64,000 nt of DNA from Anaerolineae bacterium (GTDB taxonomy: Bacteria > Chloroflexota > Anaerolineae > 4572-78 > J111). The notes beneath the pieces were generated by a model. The model did not search any database and was not told the DNA's origin. It saw only the letters and a program-made list of their open reading frames with translations. Where the stretch lies: assembly GCA_023382535.1 (NCBI GenBank), contig JAHDWA010000020.1, positions 1 to 64,000 on the forward strand, read 5' to 3'. Shown here in pieces: positions 26,792 through 34,611 of this stretch. A program made the position numbers and the translations under genes. Within the stretch, counting starts at the first letter, position 1, and the number at the start of each line of letters is the position of its first letter.

Positions 26792-28432
26792 TTACAGCGG
26801 CGTGAGGAGGCTCTGCTCAACGACGACAGAGGCGGCCAGGGTTTTATACCCCACCTCGTCAAAGAGGACAAACAGCTTATCGCCTTCGTAGCGCAGTACC
26901 TGGCCCTCGCCCCAGGTGGCGTGGCTGATGCGGCTGTTGAGGGGAAAAGGATAATCGCCCTGGCGGTCAGCCGCAGCCGCCCCGGCGGCGCAGTTATCAC
27001 AGAAGCCGCACCTCCCGTCCGCATCTTCGCCAAAATAGTTGAGCAAATAGGTGCGGCGGCACTCCGACGTTTCGGCATAACTGCGCATCATCTCCAGGCG
27101 CGACTGTTTAAATTGGCGATAATTTTCTTGAGCCAGGAGGGCCTGCTCAACTTTTTCATCCAGAGCCGCCTCATCCTCCCGCCGCGCAATTTCTCCCGTT
27201 GGCAGGATTTCCACCTGGCCCAGCTCGGCCAGACGGTTCAAGGCAGTGGTCACTTTGAGCTGTGATAGGCCGGTTTCCTCACTCAACCGCTGGGCCGTCA
27301 GCGGCGTATCGCCCTCATCGGGCATCGCTTCGATGACCTGGAGCAGTTCTCTCTCGCCAATCTGGCCGCTCCCGGCAAAAAAGCGGTGGAGTTTGATGTC
27401 GCCGGGGTTATAAAAGAGGCGAGCTTGCGCCTCCTGACCGTCCCGGCCGGCCCGACCGACTTCCTGATAGTAGGCGTCAACCGAGGCGCTGATATCGTAG
27501 TGAAAGACAAAGCGGACGTTGGGCTTGTCTACCCCCATGCCAAAAGCGATGGTGGCCACAATGACGTCCACCTCGTCGCTCATAAAACTTGCCTGGACCC
27601 GGTTCCGCTCCTGTGTCTTTAAGCCGGCATGGTAATAAGCCGCCTTGATCCCGGCGGCGTTGAGCGCTTCCGCCAGGTGTTCGGCGTGCTGTTTGGTCCC
27701 CACGTAAACAATTCCGGGCTTTTCGGCCTGCTGGACATGTTCCAGGAGCGCCCGTTCCTTGGCTGCTTCATCCGAGAATTTTTCTACGCCCAGCCAGATA
27801 TTGGGCCGGTCAATCCCGGAGACAATGATGCGCGGCTCATGCATCCCCAGCCGTTCCACAATCTCTTCCCGCACCGGAGGCGAAGCCGTAGCGGTTAGGG
27901 CCAGGATCGGCGGGTGCCCCAGGGCTTCGACGACCGCACCAAGCCGGAGATAGCTGGGCCGGAAATCGTGGCCCCACTCGCTGATGCAGTGAGCTTCATC
28001 TACAATAAACAAGGAGGGCTGGGCCGCCTGCAATTGGTTGAGGACCTGCTCGTCGCCAAACTGCTCCGGCGCGAGAAACAGAAACTCCAACTCGTCATTT
28101 TCTAAATCGTCAAAGGCGGCTTTTCGTTGGGCGGCCGGAATGCTTGAGTTGACCACGGCTGCTTTACCCGCTTCCTGTTCGGCCAGCGCCTCGATTTGGT
28201 CGCGCTGCAAGGCAATCAGCGGTGACACCACAACGGTAGCGCCGGGCCGCAGCAGCCCGGCAATCTGGTAGATAGCCGATTTACCCAGGCCCGTGGGCAG
28301 GACCACCAGCGTATCGTGGCCGTCCAGGAGCGATTGGACGGCTTCGCTCTGGCCGGGGCGAAGCCGGTCGTACCCAAAGACCTCCTGGGCCACCTGGCGA
28401 ATCCGGGCTGTCTTTTTAGTGGGTTTGCTCAT
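26792..28432 (-). CDS. recQ: ATP-dependent DNA helicase RecQ
   Basis: About 546 aa. It shows the Q motif FGYDRLRPGQ, Walker A LPTGLGKS, DEAH box VDEAHCISEWGHDFRPSY, motif VI VGRAGRDG, the RQC zinc cysteines (CRRTYLLNYFG...CGFCDNC) and a C-terminal DUF3553-like beta segment (ISHATWGEGQVLRYEGDKLFVLFDEVG). No HRDC domain is seen. It unwinds DNA 3'-5' in recombination and fork repair. ATG 28432 lies 1 bp after the stop of the upstream membrane-protein gene, so translation is probably coupled. The same-direction upstream genes (membrane protein, S4, receiver) make it the distal member of an operon that starts at the stress-type promoter 30100-30170. Confidence 0.92.
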   Translation of the reverse strand: MSKPTKKTARIRQVAQEVFGYDRLRPGQSEAVQSLLDGHDTLVVLPTGLGKSAIYQIAGLLRPGATVVVSPLIALQRDQIEALAEQEAGKAAVVNSSIPAAQRKAAFDDLENDELEFLFLAPEQFGDEQVLNQLQAAQPSLFIVDEAHCISEWGHDFRPSYLRLGAVVEALGHPPILALTATASPPVREEIVERLGMHEPRIIVSGIDRPNIWLGVEKFSDEAAKERALLEHVQQAEKPGIVYVGTKQHAEHLAEALNAAGIKAAYYHAGLKTQERNRVQASFMSDEVDVIVATIAFGMGVDKPNVRFVFHYDISASVDAYYQEVGRAGRDGQEAQARLFYNPGDIKLHRFFAGSGQIGERELLQVIEAMPDEGDTPLTAQRLSEETGLSQLKVTTALNRLAELGQVEILPTGEIARREDEAALDEKVEQALLAQENYRQFKQSRLEMMRSYAETSECRRTYLLNYFGEDADGRCGFCDNCAAGAAAADRQGDYPFPLNSRISHATWGEGQVLRYEGDKLFVLFDEVGYKTLAASVVVEQSLLTPL

Positions 28433-28433
28433 A

Positions 28434-28967
28434 TTAACCCAGGACCGCCAACTCCTCAGGGATGGCTGCTTGTTGTTCTGACAGGCTGTGCCGCCCTTCT
28501 TTTCCGTTTTTCTCAAAAGAATCTACTAAAACACCCAGGGCTGACCCCCAGACCACGTGGGCGGCGATCATTAAGGCATTCCGCCGGGCGGGATGCTCCG
28601 TAGCTGGACGTAGAATTCCCAGGGCAGGCAGCAGGCCCAGGTAGCTGCCCGTCCAAACGGCCAGGCCAAAAGCAGTTCCGTTCAGAGTGGGAGAGGGAAA
28701 AATCCGATGCGGGAGAGCCGCATATAAGGCGCCGGCTGCTGCGCCGTAGGCAAAGTGAGCCACCGTGGTGGCCAGGCTGTGGTCGGGTCCGGCTTCCACT
28801 TCTTCAACGCCGGTTTTGTCGGCTACTTCGCTGACAATTTGGCTGGGCGGCAGGGGATACTGTTCGTGGGGGGGTAACAACTCCCGTGCCGTTAACATCA
28901 CCGCCGACATAGGAAAGGTGGCGACAAAGCCAGCCAGGGCGCCGTTGGCTAAGGTTGATCGGGACAT
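28434..28967 (-). CDS. Predicted membrane protein of unknown function
   Basis: A 177-aa protein with about four hydrophobic segments (GALAGFVATFPMSAVMLTA, TVAHFAYGAAAGALYAAL, GTAFGLAVWTGSYLGLLPALGIL, ALMIAAHVVWGSALGVLVDSF) and a charged C-terminal tail. It recalls DUF1440/DUF6789-type membrane proteins, but this is only a resemblance. ATG 28967 has GGAG upstream and is chosen over 28985. It lies 70 bp after rpsD and immediately before recQ. Confidence 0.75.
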   Translation of the reverse strand: MSRSTLANGALAGFVATFPMSAVMLTARELLPPHEQYPLPPSQIVSEVADKTGVEEVEAGPDHSLATTVAHFAYGAAAGALYAALPHRIFPSPTLNGTAFGLAVWTGSYLGLLPALGILRPATEHPARRNALMIAAHVVWGSALGVLVDSFEKNGKEGRHSLSEQQAAIPEELAVLG

Positions 28968-29037
28968 GCTTTTACTCCGGTTCAATTATGGCAATTTTGT
29001 AACGACGAGCTTCACCCTTGCCACTCCTCAGAGAGTA

Positions 29038-29640
29038 TTAGCGGGAATAAAACTCAATGATGAGCTGCTCGTTAATATCTTGATCAATCTCGCTGCGTTC
29101 CGGCTCGCGGACCACCTGTCCGGTCCCATCCTGCCGGGCCAGCCAGCCAGGAACATAGGCGGGATTTGCCAGCAAATCGTGGATTTCAGGGATCCGCTGC
29201 GCGTCCTGGGCCACGGCCACCACCTGGCCCGGTTCGACGAGGTAGGAGGGAATGTTGACCCGGCGGCCATCTACCAAGATGTGCCCGTGGCCCACCAACT
29301 GGCGTGCCTGGGGCCGCGTCCGGGCAAAGCCCAGTCGGTAAACCACGTTGTCCAGGCGGCGTTCCAGCAATTTTAGGAGCGCTACACCGGTTAATTCGCG
29401 GGATTTGAGAGCCAGGCTAAAAAACCGCTGGAATTGGCGCTCCCGCATGCCGTAGATGCGTTTGACTTTTTGTTTCTCGCGGAGCTGCCGGCCGTATTCG
29501 GTGGGCTTCGAGCGGAAGGTCCGGCCGTGCATTCCCGGCGGCTGGCTGAGCCGGCGCTCTAAGCTGGCGCCCCCCGTACCAAATAAATCTTGGCCTTCAC
29601 GGCGGGACAATTTATTTTTTGGTCCCCGGTAACGTCCCAT
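29038..29640 (-). CDS. rpsD: 30S ribosomal protein S4, cysteine-free form
   Basis: A 200-aa S4 of normal length with [42 protein letters not shown] and the S4 RNA-binding motif [30 protein letters not shown]. The N-terminal region carries no cysteines, so it is the zinc-free (C-minus) type. S4 nucleates 30S assembly and often represses its own operon. Here it is away from other ribosomal genes, 5 bp behind a receiver gene and under a stress-type promoter. That suggests an accessory paralogue used under stress or zinc limitation (inference). If it is the only copy, the location is equally odd. Confidence 0.93.
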   Translation of the reverse strand: MGRYRGPKNKLSRREGQDLFGTGGASLERRLSQPPGMHGRTFRSKPTEYGRQLREKQKVKRIYGMRERQFQRFFSLALKSRELTGVALLKLLERRLDNVVYRLGFARTRPQARQLVGHGHILVDGRRVNIPSYLVEPGQVVAVAQDAQRIPEIHDLLANPAYVPGWLARQDGTGQVVREPERSEIDQDINEQLIIEFYSR

Positions 29641-29645
29641 AAGTA

Positions 29646-30020
29646 TTATGCCTGCACGGGTATCATGGTTGACTCAAGCATCTCCCGGAGTTGTTGAACC
29701 GAGAAAGGCTTGGACAGAAAACCCACTAAACCTAACTTCTGAGCCTCGGCCTCGATATGGCTGTCAGTTACCCCTGACATGAGAACAATGGGCAGCTCAG
29801 GTAATCTATCACGGATCTGCTGCGCCAACTCCAGGCCGGTCATACCTGGCATGTTCTGATCGGTCAGCAAGAGATCAAAGGAACGTTGTTGGAGTTGCTG
29901 CCAGGCCGTAAGACCGTTCGTGGCAGTACTGATATCGTATCCGGGCATCAGCAGCTCCAAGACACGTTTAAGTACCGCCAGTACCCCTTCTTCGTCGTCC
30001 ACTACCAAAATTTCAGACAT
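29646..30020 (-). CDS. Single-domain CheY-like response regulator
   Basis: A 124-aa stand-alone receiver with all key residues: the acidic pair in VVDDEEG, phosphoacceptor D in [10 protein letters not shown], Ser in VLMSGVTDS and Lys in GFLSKPF. There is no output domain, so it probably acts as a phosphorelay intermediate or by protein contact. AGGAGG precedes ATG 30020. It is the first gene of the receiver-S4-membrane protein-RecQ operon. Confidence 0.9.
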   Translation of the reverse strand: MSEILVVDDEEGVLAVLKRVLELLMPGYDISTATNGLTAWQQLQQRSFDLLLTDQNMPGMTGLELAQQIRDRLPELPIVLMSGVTDSHIEAEAQKLGLVGFLSKPFSVQQLREMLESTMIPVQA

Positions 30021-30099
30021 GATGCCTCCTGATCGGTCACTCCCGGTAGTCTCTGCGTAAGAATACTGGATTTAAGTTCTTTAAGCGTATACTTTCCCA

Positions 30100-30170
30100 A
30101 TTTTACCCTTTTCCTGCCCTCGATGGGATACTCATGTGGGTGATATTAGGAATGTAAGAGGGCTATTTTT
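30100..30170 (-). promoter_or_regulatory. Bipartite stress-type promoter of the receiver-rpsD-recQ operon
   Basis: Minus strand: A-box AAAAATAGCCC (30170-30160), 17 bp, operator CACCCACATGAGTATCCCAT (30142-30123), 17 bp, -10 TAAAAT (30105-30100). The leader to ATG 30020 is ~73 nt. Confidence 0.85.
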
Positions 30171-30227
30171 GCAAAGGGATTGCTTTACAAACGTGGAGCC
30201 ATCTTCCGGGAAACTGGCTCCTCACGC

Positions 30228-30683
30228 TTAGATTTGCTGAGGCAGGGAAAGTACCATTTCTTTGGCCTGCTTGACGACCTTTTGCTCGGTTTTGAAGGTC
30301 AGCAGCTTGTAAGCCTGATCAATAGCTACCCAGCAGGCTTCATTTACCTCGTGGTCGTGGTTCTCAGTGCTGCCGGATTGGTACCGCAAAAGATAGAAGT
30401 AAACGAATTTATGAAAGCGGACCGGCTGGCCCTGCTCTTTTGAAGCATACCAATACTCAATCTTATCTATTAAGGCCACCAGTTCGGCCTCGAGGCCTGT
30501 TTCTTCGCGCACCTCGCGGATCGCTGCATTTTCATTTAACTCATCCGGGTTGACCAGACCTTTGGGCAACTGCCAGCGTTTTTTCTGCCCAACAGAAATA
30601 AGCGCCACCTGAATCTGGTTTTCGGAGCGGCGGAAAACCACCCCACCCGCAGATACCTGCAACTTGGTCGGGATGCGGCCCAT
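30228..30683 (-). CDS. Nudix hydrolase
   Basis: A 151-aa protein with the full Nudix box GLVNPDELNENAAIREVREETGLEAEL, spanning the G-x5-E-x7-REUXEEXGU pattern. It starts with a beta strand and the diadenosine-polyphosphate-like context SAGGVVFRRSENQIQVALISVGQKKRWQLPKGLV. Such enzymes cleave nucleoside diphosphates linked to another moiety. The KRWQLPKG context recalls Ap4A or housecleaning pyrophosphatases, but the substrate is not certain. It lies 16 bp after the small upstream gene and shares its stress-type promoter. Confidence 0.9.
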   Translation of the reverse strand: MGRIPTKLQVSAGGVVFRRSENQIQVALISVGQKKRWQLPKGLVNPDELNENAAIREVREETGLEAELVALIDKIEYWYASKEQGQPVRFHKFVYFYLLRYQSGSTENHDHEVNEACWVAIDQAYKLLTFKTEQKVVKQAKEMVLSLPQQI

Positions 30684-30699
30684 TCAGTTTTTCCTTTAT

Positions 30700-30981
30700 T
30701 TATAAGGAGGTTTTCCCCTGATAAGGGTCACGAGGGGCGCTGAAAGGTTCGGTAGTGGTTGTGACCGGTTCATTGGCTTCGGCCGGAATGAGTAAAGCAG
30801 GCAGATCACCATCCTCTTCCAGCCAGTCGGACAGCTCATTGATCCAGAAAGTGCGGCACATCTCCTCGGCTTTCTCCAGGCTGTAGTCATCTCGCTTTGA
30901 CAGCGCGATTAAATTTTCAAAGGCCCTTTGATAACCGTTCAGATAACCCTGACGATAATCCGCAGAAAATTTTTCGGCCAT
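30700..30981 (-). CDS. Small protein of unknown function
   Basis: 93 aa, beginning MAEKFSADYRQGYLNGYQRAFENLIALSKRDDYSLEKAEEMC. It is helical and acidic in the middle (INELSDWLEEDGDLPALLI) with a proline/threonine-rich tail. No family is recognised. ATG 30981 is chosen because GGGAGGT lies just upstream. It is the first gene of an operon with the Nudix hydrolase. Confidence 0.7.
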   Translation of the reverse strand: MAEKFSADYRQGYLNGYQRAFENLIALSKRDDYSLEKAEEMCRTFWINELSDWLEEDGDLPALLIPAEANEPVTTTTEPFSAPRDPYQGKTSL

Positions 30982-31025
30982 AGGTATACCTCCCATAAGC
31001 GAATTAAGATTAAAGTGTCGAGTTC

Positions 31026-31096
31026 ACTGTATCATCTTATCAGGCCGGAGTCTACACCAGTCCGAGTAATTTAGGATGGCAAAAAGGATTATTTTC
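31026..31096 (-). promoter_or_regulatory. Bipartite stress-type promoter of the small protein-Nudix operon
   Basis: Minus strand: A-box GAAAATAATCC (31096-31086), 17 bp, operator TACTCGGACTGGTGTAGACT (31068-31049), 17 bp, -10 TACAGT (31031-31026). The leader to ATG 30981 is ~38 nt. Confidence 0.75.
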
Positions 31097-31132
31097 TGTT
31101 ACCTCTTGCGCTCCCACTGGCATCATCCAACG

Positions 31133-31151
31133 CCCCTGAGTAGGTCAGGGG
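31133..31151. repeat. Hairpin between two divergent stress promoters
   Basis: CCCCTGA (31133-31139) and TCAGGGG (31145-31151) can pair around GTAGG. On the minus strand it also contains CTACTCAGGGGCG, which resembles a distal operator half for the promoter at 31026-31096. Confidence 0.4.
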
Positions 31152-31174
31152 CTAACCAGCTAAAAGAGCTAGTG

Positions 31175-31245
31175 AAAAATACTTCCTTTAGCCCTAAAAA
31201 ATAGTCAGATAAGATATAGGCAGAAGCCAGTTAACTCGTTACAAT
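31175..31245 (+). promoter_or_regulatory. Bipartite stress-type promoter of the SRPBCC gene
   Basis: A-box AAAAATACTTC (31175-31185), 17 bp, operator AGTCAGATAAGATATAGGCA (31203-31222), 17 bp, -10 TACAAT (31240-31245). The left half of the operator is diverged, while TATAGGCA and all spacings are kept. A second AAAAATAGTC overlaps the operator at 31197-31206. Confidence 0.7.
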
Positions 31246-31304
31246 GGATAGTGAGAAAATCAAGGTTTTTGGTAAATTTATTAATGAGCAACGGAGGCAT
31301 AGAC

Positions 31305-31748
31305 ATGACCGATCGAATTACTAAAAGCATCATTGTTGACGGCGATATCAACCATATTTACAATATTTGGGCCAACTTTGAAAACTTCCCCCGCTTTATG
31401 CACAACATTAAGTCGGTGACGAAGATGGGCAATGATATGAGTCACTGGAAGATGGAAGGGCCGCTGGGTAAAACCATTGAGTGGGATGCCAAAACGACCC
31501 GCATGGAACCGAACAAGCGCATTGCCTGGAACAGTATGGATAACAGCGACCTGACCACCAGCGGCCAGGTGACTTTTAATCCTTTGCCCAACGATCAAGT
31601 CGAAGTGACGGTAACGCTGCAATACCAGCCGCCGGCCGGTAAACTGGGCGAAGCCATAGCCCATCTTTTTGATAACCCGGAAGCAAAGCTTGAGGAAGAT
31701 TTGCGCAGATTCAAGGCTTACGCGGAAGAGACCCTCGTTAGAAGGTAA
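31305..31748 (+). CDS. SRPBCC (START-like) family protein
   Basis: A 147-aa protein with a polyketide-cyclase/dehydrase-like helix-grip fold. It shows TKSIIVDGDINHIYNIWANFENFPRFMHNIKSVTKMG, then alternating strands (SHWKMEGPLGKTIEWDAKTTRMEPNKRIAWNSMD) and a C-terminal helix ending RFKAYAEETLVRR. These proteins bind hydrophobic ligands, and stress-linked members are common. ATG 31305 has GGAGG upstream. A reading from 31251 would start at about the transcription start and lacks a ribosome site. It is a single-gene unit ended by the terminator at 31788. Confidence 0.88.
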   Translation: MTDRITKSIIVDGDINHIYNIWANFENFPRFMHNIKSVTKMGNDMSHWKMEGPLGKTIEWDAKTTRMEPNKRIAWNSMDNSDLTTSGQVTFNPLPNDQVEVTVTLQYQPPAGKLGEAIAHLFDNPEAKLEEDLRRFKAYAEETLVRR

Positions 31749-31787
31749 TTTTAAGCTGTACTAAGAAAATAATTATCAACTTAAAAA

Positions 31788-31814
31788 GGGGGTGAACAAC
31801 CTGTTCACCCCCTT
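31788..31814. terminator. Convergent bidirectional terminator
   Basis: Stem GGGGGTGAAC (31788-31797) / GTTCACCCCC (31803-31812), with A5 before it (31783-31787) and TT after it. It serves the SRPBCC gene and the minus-strand DUF421 gene. Confidence 0.8.
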
Positions 31815-31823
31815 GTAACTTTA

Positions 31824-32279
31824 TCACTTACTTGCCTGGGGCATGGGGACAACCGTAATTTTCCCTCCTCGCTCCAGGACAGCGTACTTAATTTGATCTA
31901 ATCGCTCCAGTCCCTGCAGCTCCCTGGCCGCTTCGAGGATGTCGGACTCGTCCACCCGTGTTTTGTCCATCCGATCCTTAATGGGCTGTCCATTTTCCAC
32001 GAGAACGATGGGCGTGCTGTCAACTAACTTTTGCAGCGCAGGCACTTTTTGTTTGAGCAGTGATAACAGAATATCGGCAAAGACCAGGGTGAGAATGAGC
32101 AAAGCGCCGTTCGTTATCGAGTGATCATTATCAATCATAGCCTGCTGCGTTGTCTCACTGATAATCAGTAACAGCACCAGGTCGAATGTGGTTGTCTCGG
32201 ACAAGGCCCGTTTACCGGCAACACGAAAGACCACCAGTAAAAAAAAGTATACAATCAAGCCACGAATCACTGAGTCCAT
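31824..32279 (-). CDS. DUF421 (YetF/YcaP-type) membrane protein
   Basis: A 151-aa protein with two to three hydrophobic helices ([58 protein letters not shown]). A soluble C-terminal domain follows with the family hallmark [23 protein letters not shown]. It is somewhat shorter than typical YetF proteins. The function is unsettled, and family members appear in spore and stress contexts. It lies 37 bp after the preceding gene and is co-transcribed from the promoter at 32853-32924. Confidence 0.87.
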   Translation of the reverse strand: MDSVIRGLIVYFFLLVVFRVAGKRALSETTTFDLVLLLIISETTQQAMIDNDHSITNGALLILTLVFADILLSLLKQKVPALQKLVDSTPIVLVENGQPIKDRMDKTRVDESDILEAARELQGLERLDQIKYAVLERGGKITVVPMPQASK

Positions 32280-32316
32280 TTTTGCTCCTCATCCATAAGC
32301 GAGGTAGGGCCGCTTA

Positions 32317-32832
32317 TCAGGGAAAATAGAACTGGTTAAAATTTAATTCCGGCCCGTCTTCCAGGCCCAGGTTTACCGGCGTTGGTCCAAATTCATTCGC
32401 TTCAAAATGAACGATGAGGGTGGCGGCTTGCCTTGGCTGGGGCAAATTAATGATATAAACCAGACGGTCGGGCCACGCTTCAACCCGCTCCGGTTGTGGG
32501 TCAATGTCCTTCAGTTCAGCCCTGTTTACAAAGTCCCGGTTGAGCCAGAGGCGGACCTCGCTGCCGGAGCCGTCGGCCGGTCTAACATGAACCCGTAAGG
32601 TTTCAGGCGCGTGGAAGCGAACGAAGCGGTTATATTCAATCCACAAACCTGAGTCAGGCTCGCCGGCGATTTGGCGGCTGAGCGGGCCGGGGCCAAGCAG
32701 ACCCAGCAGGGCGGCGATAAGAATCAGGGCCATGATGATCCAGGCCACTGTTTCCGCCTTCCATTCGCGTTCTTGAAACTGAAGGTCTTGACTTATTTCC
32801 AGGTCGCCAACACGTTCGATATTTGCTGGCAT
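32317..32832 (-). CDS. Single-pass membrane protein of unknown function
   Basis: A 171-aa protein with a cytoplasmic N-terminus (MPANIERVGDLEISQDLQF), one transmembrane helix (TVAWIIMALILIAALLGLLG), then a beta-rich domain (LRVHVRPADGSGSEVRLWLN, AATLIVHFEANEFG) that reads like an extracytoplasmic domain. No family is recognised with confidence. ATG 32832 has AAGGAG 8 nt upstream. An ATG at 32850 would lie upstream of the predicted transcription start. It is the first gene of an operon with DUF421. Confidence 0.72.
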   Translation of the reverse strand: MPANIERVGDLEISQDLQFQEREWKAETVAWIIMALILIAALLGLLGPGPLSRQIAGEPDSGLWIEYNRFVRFHAPETLRVHVRPADGSGSEVRLWLNRDFVNRAELKDIDPQPERVEAWPDRLVYIINLPQPRQAATLIVHFEANEFGPTPVNLGLEDGPELNFNQFYFP

Positions 32833-32852
32833 GAGCTTGCTCCTTGTCATAA

Positions 32853-32924
32853 ATTTTAGCCCTCTCTTGCTGGACTGCCCATACCAGAGTGGGTTATCTT
32901 GAGTCGAAGAAAAGAGCTATTTTT
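32853..32924 (-). promoter_or_regulatory. Bipartite stress-type promoter of the membrane protein-DUF421 operon
   Basis: Minus strand: A-box AAAAATAGCTC (32924-32914), 18 bp, operator AACCCACTCTGGTATGGGCA (32895-32876), 17 bp, -10 TAAAAT (32858-32853). A possible distal half site CACCCGTCAAG lies near 32974-32964. Confidence 0.82.
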
Positions 32925-33227
32925 AGTTAGCCTGCCTCAGGCAATAAGCATGCAAAAATCAGCTTGACGGGTGAGAAAGAGACAAAAAGAGACTGCCCAT
33001 TTGAGCGAGTGAGGTGGAAATTCTCTGTAGACAAAGTGGTGATCTTTGTCTGGCACTGACTAAAGTTAAAAAATAAGAGGTGAACTTTACTCAGTAAAGT
33101 TCACCTCTTAAAAAGGGTGTGAGGAGCAATCTAAGATTTTTGGAACAGAAACCAAACAATTTATCCCCCTTTTTAGTCCCGGATCAAGATTGGGAACAGA
33201 TGGAGGAGGTCATTTAATACACCCTCC
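32925..33227. other. Intergenic region with terminator only
   Basis: About 300 bp. Apart from the possible distal operator near 32968 and the terminator hairpin at 33074-33110, I see no gene or promoter. Confidence 0.5.
33074..33110 (-). terminator. Perfect 18-bp terminator hairpin
   Basis: TAAGAGGTGAACTTTACT and AGTAAAGTTCACCTCTTA pair around a single C. On the minus strand the stem is followed by TTTTTTAAC. It terminates the small gene at 33228-33446. Confidence 0.85.
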
Positions 33228-33446
33228 TTAACGAGACGTGGAGGTGTAGTAACTATAACCGTGCCGGCTCCGTTTATGATTGATCATTTCCGAGCTGTAC
33301 TCGGGCATTCCATAGAGGATTTCATACTTATCTTGATCAATTAATGTTGCTTCAAGCAGCTCTAATAGTTCCGCTTCGCCATCCTGAGGCGGACTATCAT
33401 TCTCTATAAAGGCCTCGATGATGTCTGGATATTGGCTGACTGTCAT
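33228..33446 (-). CDS. Small acidic protein of unknown function
   Basis: 72 aa: MTVSQYPDIIEAFIENDSPPQ, then EAELLELLEATLIDQDKYEILYGMPEY and a basic, aromatic end HKRSRHGYSYYTSTSR. No family is recognised. ATG 33446 has AGGAG upstream. A longer frame from 33491 is ruled out because it would overlap the -10 box of its own promoter. It is a monocistronic stress-regulon member with one of the best promoters in the set. Confidence 0.7.
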   Translation of the reverse strand: MTVSQYPDIIEAFIENDSPPQDGEAELLELLEATLIDQDKYEILYGMPEYSSEMINHKRSRHGYSYYTSTSR

Positions 33447-33489
33447 TGTTCTGACTCCTATATTTAGTTCTTTCCCAAGACTATCATTC

Positions 33490-33560
33490 ATTATATAGCA
33501 AGAGATATGCTTTGCCTACGCCAACATGGGCGATTTTTCACGTCCAAGAGAGCTATTTTT
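33490..33560 (-). promoter_or_regulatory. Bipartite stress-type promoter inside the 3' end of the kinase gene
   Basis: Minus strand: A-box AAAAATAGCTC (33560-33550), 17 bp, operator CGCCCATGTTGGCGTAGGCA (33532-33513), 17 bp, perfect -10 TATAAT (33495-33490). The A-box and most of the operator lie within the last codons of the diacylglycerol-kinase-like gene. Confidence 0.88.
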
Positions 33561-34484
33561 AGCATAAGCTGTCGGTACAACAAGTTGAATGGCTCCCGGG
33601 ATAACCTTGACCGTTACCTTTGTTTCGCCAATAATTTCTCCATCGCCTTGCACAGGCAGGGGACGGTTAGCAAAAACAGTCACGTTCTGCCTGGCTGTCA
33701 GGTAGGTGATGTGGGGATTAGGGAGCTGGCTCCCTTGCCAAGCAAAGTAAACTACTTTCAGATAATCAAAAAAGGTTCGGGCACGAATAATGCAGATATC
33801 AAGCAGGCCGTCATCCGGGCGGATGTGCGGCCCCCAATAAAACGGCGGCAGACCCACCGCGCCAATATTGGCAATAAAAACGGAGGCGGCTCGCAGCCGC
33901 CGGGGCGGCTGGCCATCAACAGAGAGGATAAAACGACAGGGCTGATACCCCAGCCACTGGGTGAGAGCTGTCCACATGTAAGCCGCCCGCCCGAAACGGC
34001 GCTTGGCCTGGCGTTCTGTTTTTTCAATAGTCAGGGCCACAAGGTCTATACTGATGTGTAAGAGAAAAATTTGTTGGCCCACTTGCATGCCATCCAAGCC
34101 CATCAGGCTGTGCTCCTCGGTAAGCAAGCGGCAAGCCTCCTCCAGGTTCAGAGGGATACCCAACTCCTGTGCTAAAGTATTGCTTGTGCCAACGGGTAGA
34201 ATCCCTACCGGCAGCCTTGATTGTTGGAGGGCATCGGCAACCGTTGAAACGGTGCCGTCTCCGCCCGCGGCCACCACCAGCGAAAAGCTCTGCTGGTCGA
34301 GCAACTGGTGTATGATGGCGGTGGTATCCTCATCGGCGCTGGTTTCATGGATCTGGTAAGTCCAATGGTGGTCGGTCAAGTGGCGCTCGATCGTTTCGCG
34401 GACCACCCGGGCATCAAGGGTTCCGGCAACCGGATTAAAAACAATCAAGGCTCGTTCGGGCGCATTTCTGTCAGAGTAGGGCAT
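33516..34484 (-). CDS. Diacylglycerol/sphingosine kinase-like lipid kinase (DagK family)
   Basis: A 322-aa protein with the catalytic signature VVAAGGDGTVSTVADAL, N-terminal ALIVFNPVAG, the LPVGTSNTLAQELGIP motif and a C-terminal beta-sandwich (VFANRPLPVQGDGEIIGETKVTVKVIPGAIQLVVP). It probably phosphorylates a lipid with ATP at the membrane. It has AGGAGG upstream of ATG 34484. Its 3' end is reused as promoter DNA for the next gene. No clear copy of the repeated element lies upstream, only a weak relative. Confidence 0.9.
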   Translation of the reverse strand: MPYSDRNAPERALIVFNPVAGTLDARVVRETIERHLTDHHWTYQIHETSADEDTTAIIHQLLDQQSFSLVVAAGGDGTVSTVADALQQSRLPVGILPVGTSNTLAQELGIPLNLEEACRLLTEEHSLMGLDGMQVGQQIFLLHISIDLVALTIEKTERQAKRRFGRAAYMWTALTQWLGYQPCRFILSVDGQPPRRLRAASVFIANIGAVGLPPFYWGPHIRPDDGLLDICIIRARTFFDYLKVVYFAWQGSQLPNPHITYLTARQNVTVFANRPLPVQGDGEIIGETKVTVKVIPGAIQLVVPTAYAKNSSLGREKSPMLA

Positions 34485-34611
34485 AAGCCTCCTGGAATGA
34501 AACTCAGACTATCACTTCATTATCAGTACAATCTTGAAAATCTACAAGCAATGGATGTCATTTTACCCGTTTCCGGCATCGAAATTACTATTTCCAGGGC
34601 ACTCCCCTTGG

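Noticed and set aside
28434..28516. N-terminal extension of RecQ to 28516
   Set aside because: The extra 28 residues are low-complexity, overlap the preceding gene and lack a ribosome site. ATG 28432 gives the normal helicase start.
34485..34611. Possible further copy of the stress promoter before the lipid-kinase gene (CATCCATTGCTTGTAGATT, GATAAT)
   Set aside because: The operator is one base short, the spacing to the -10 is 15 bp, and the A-box is not at 17 bp. Too weak to count.
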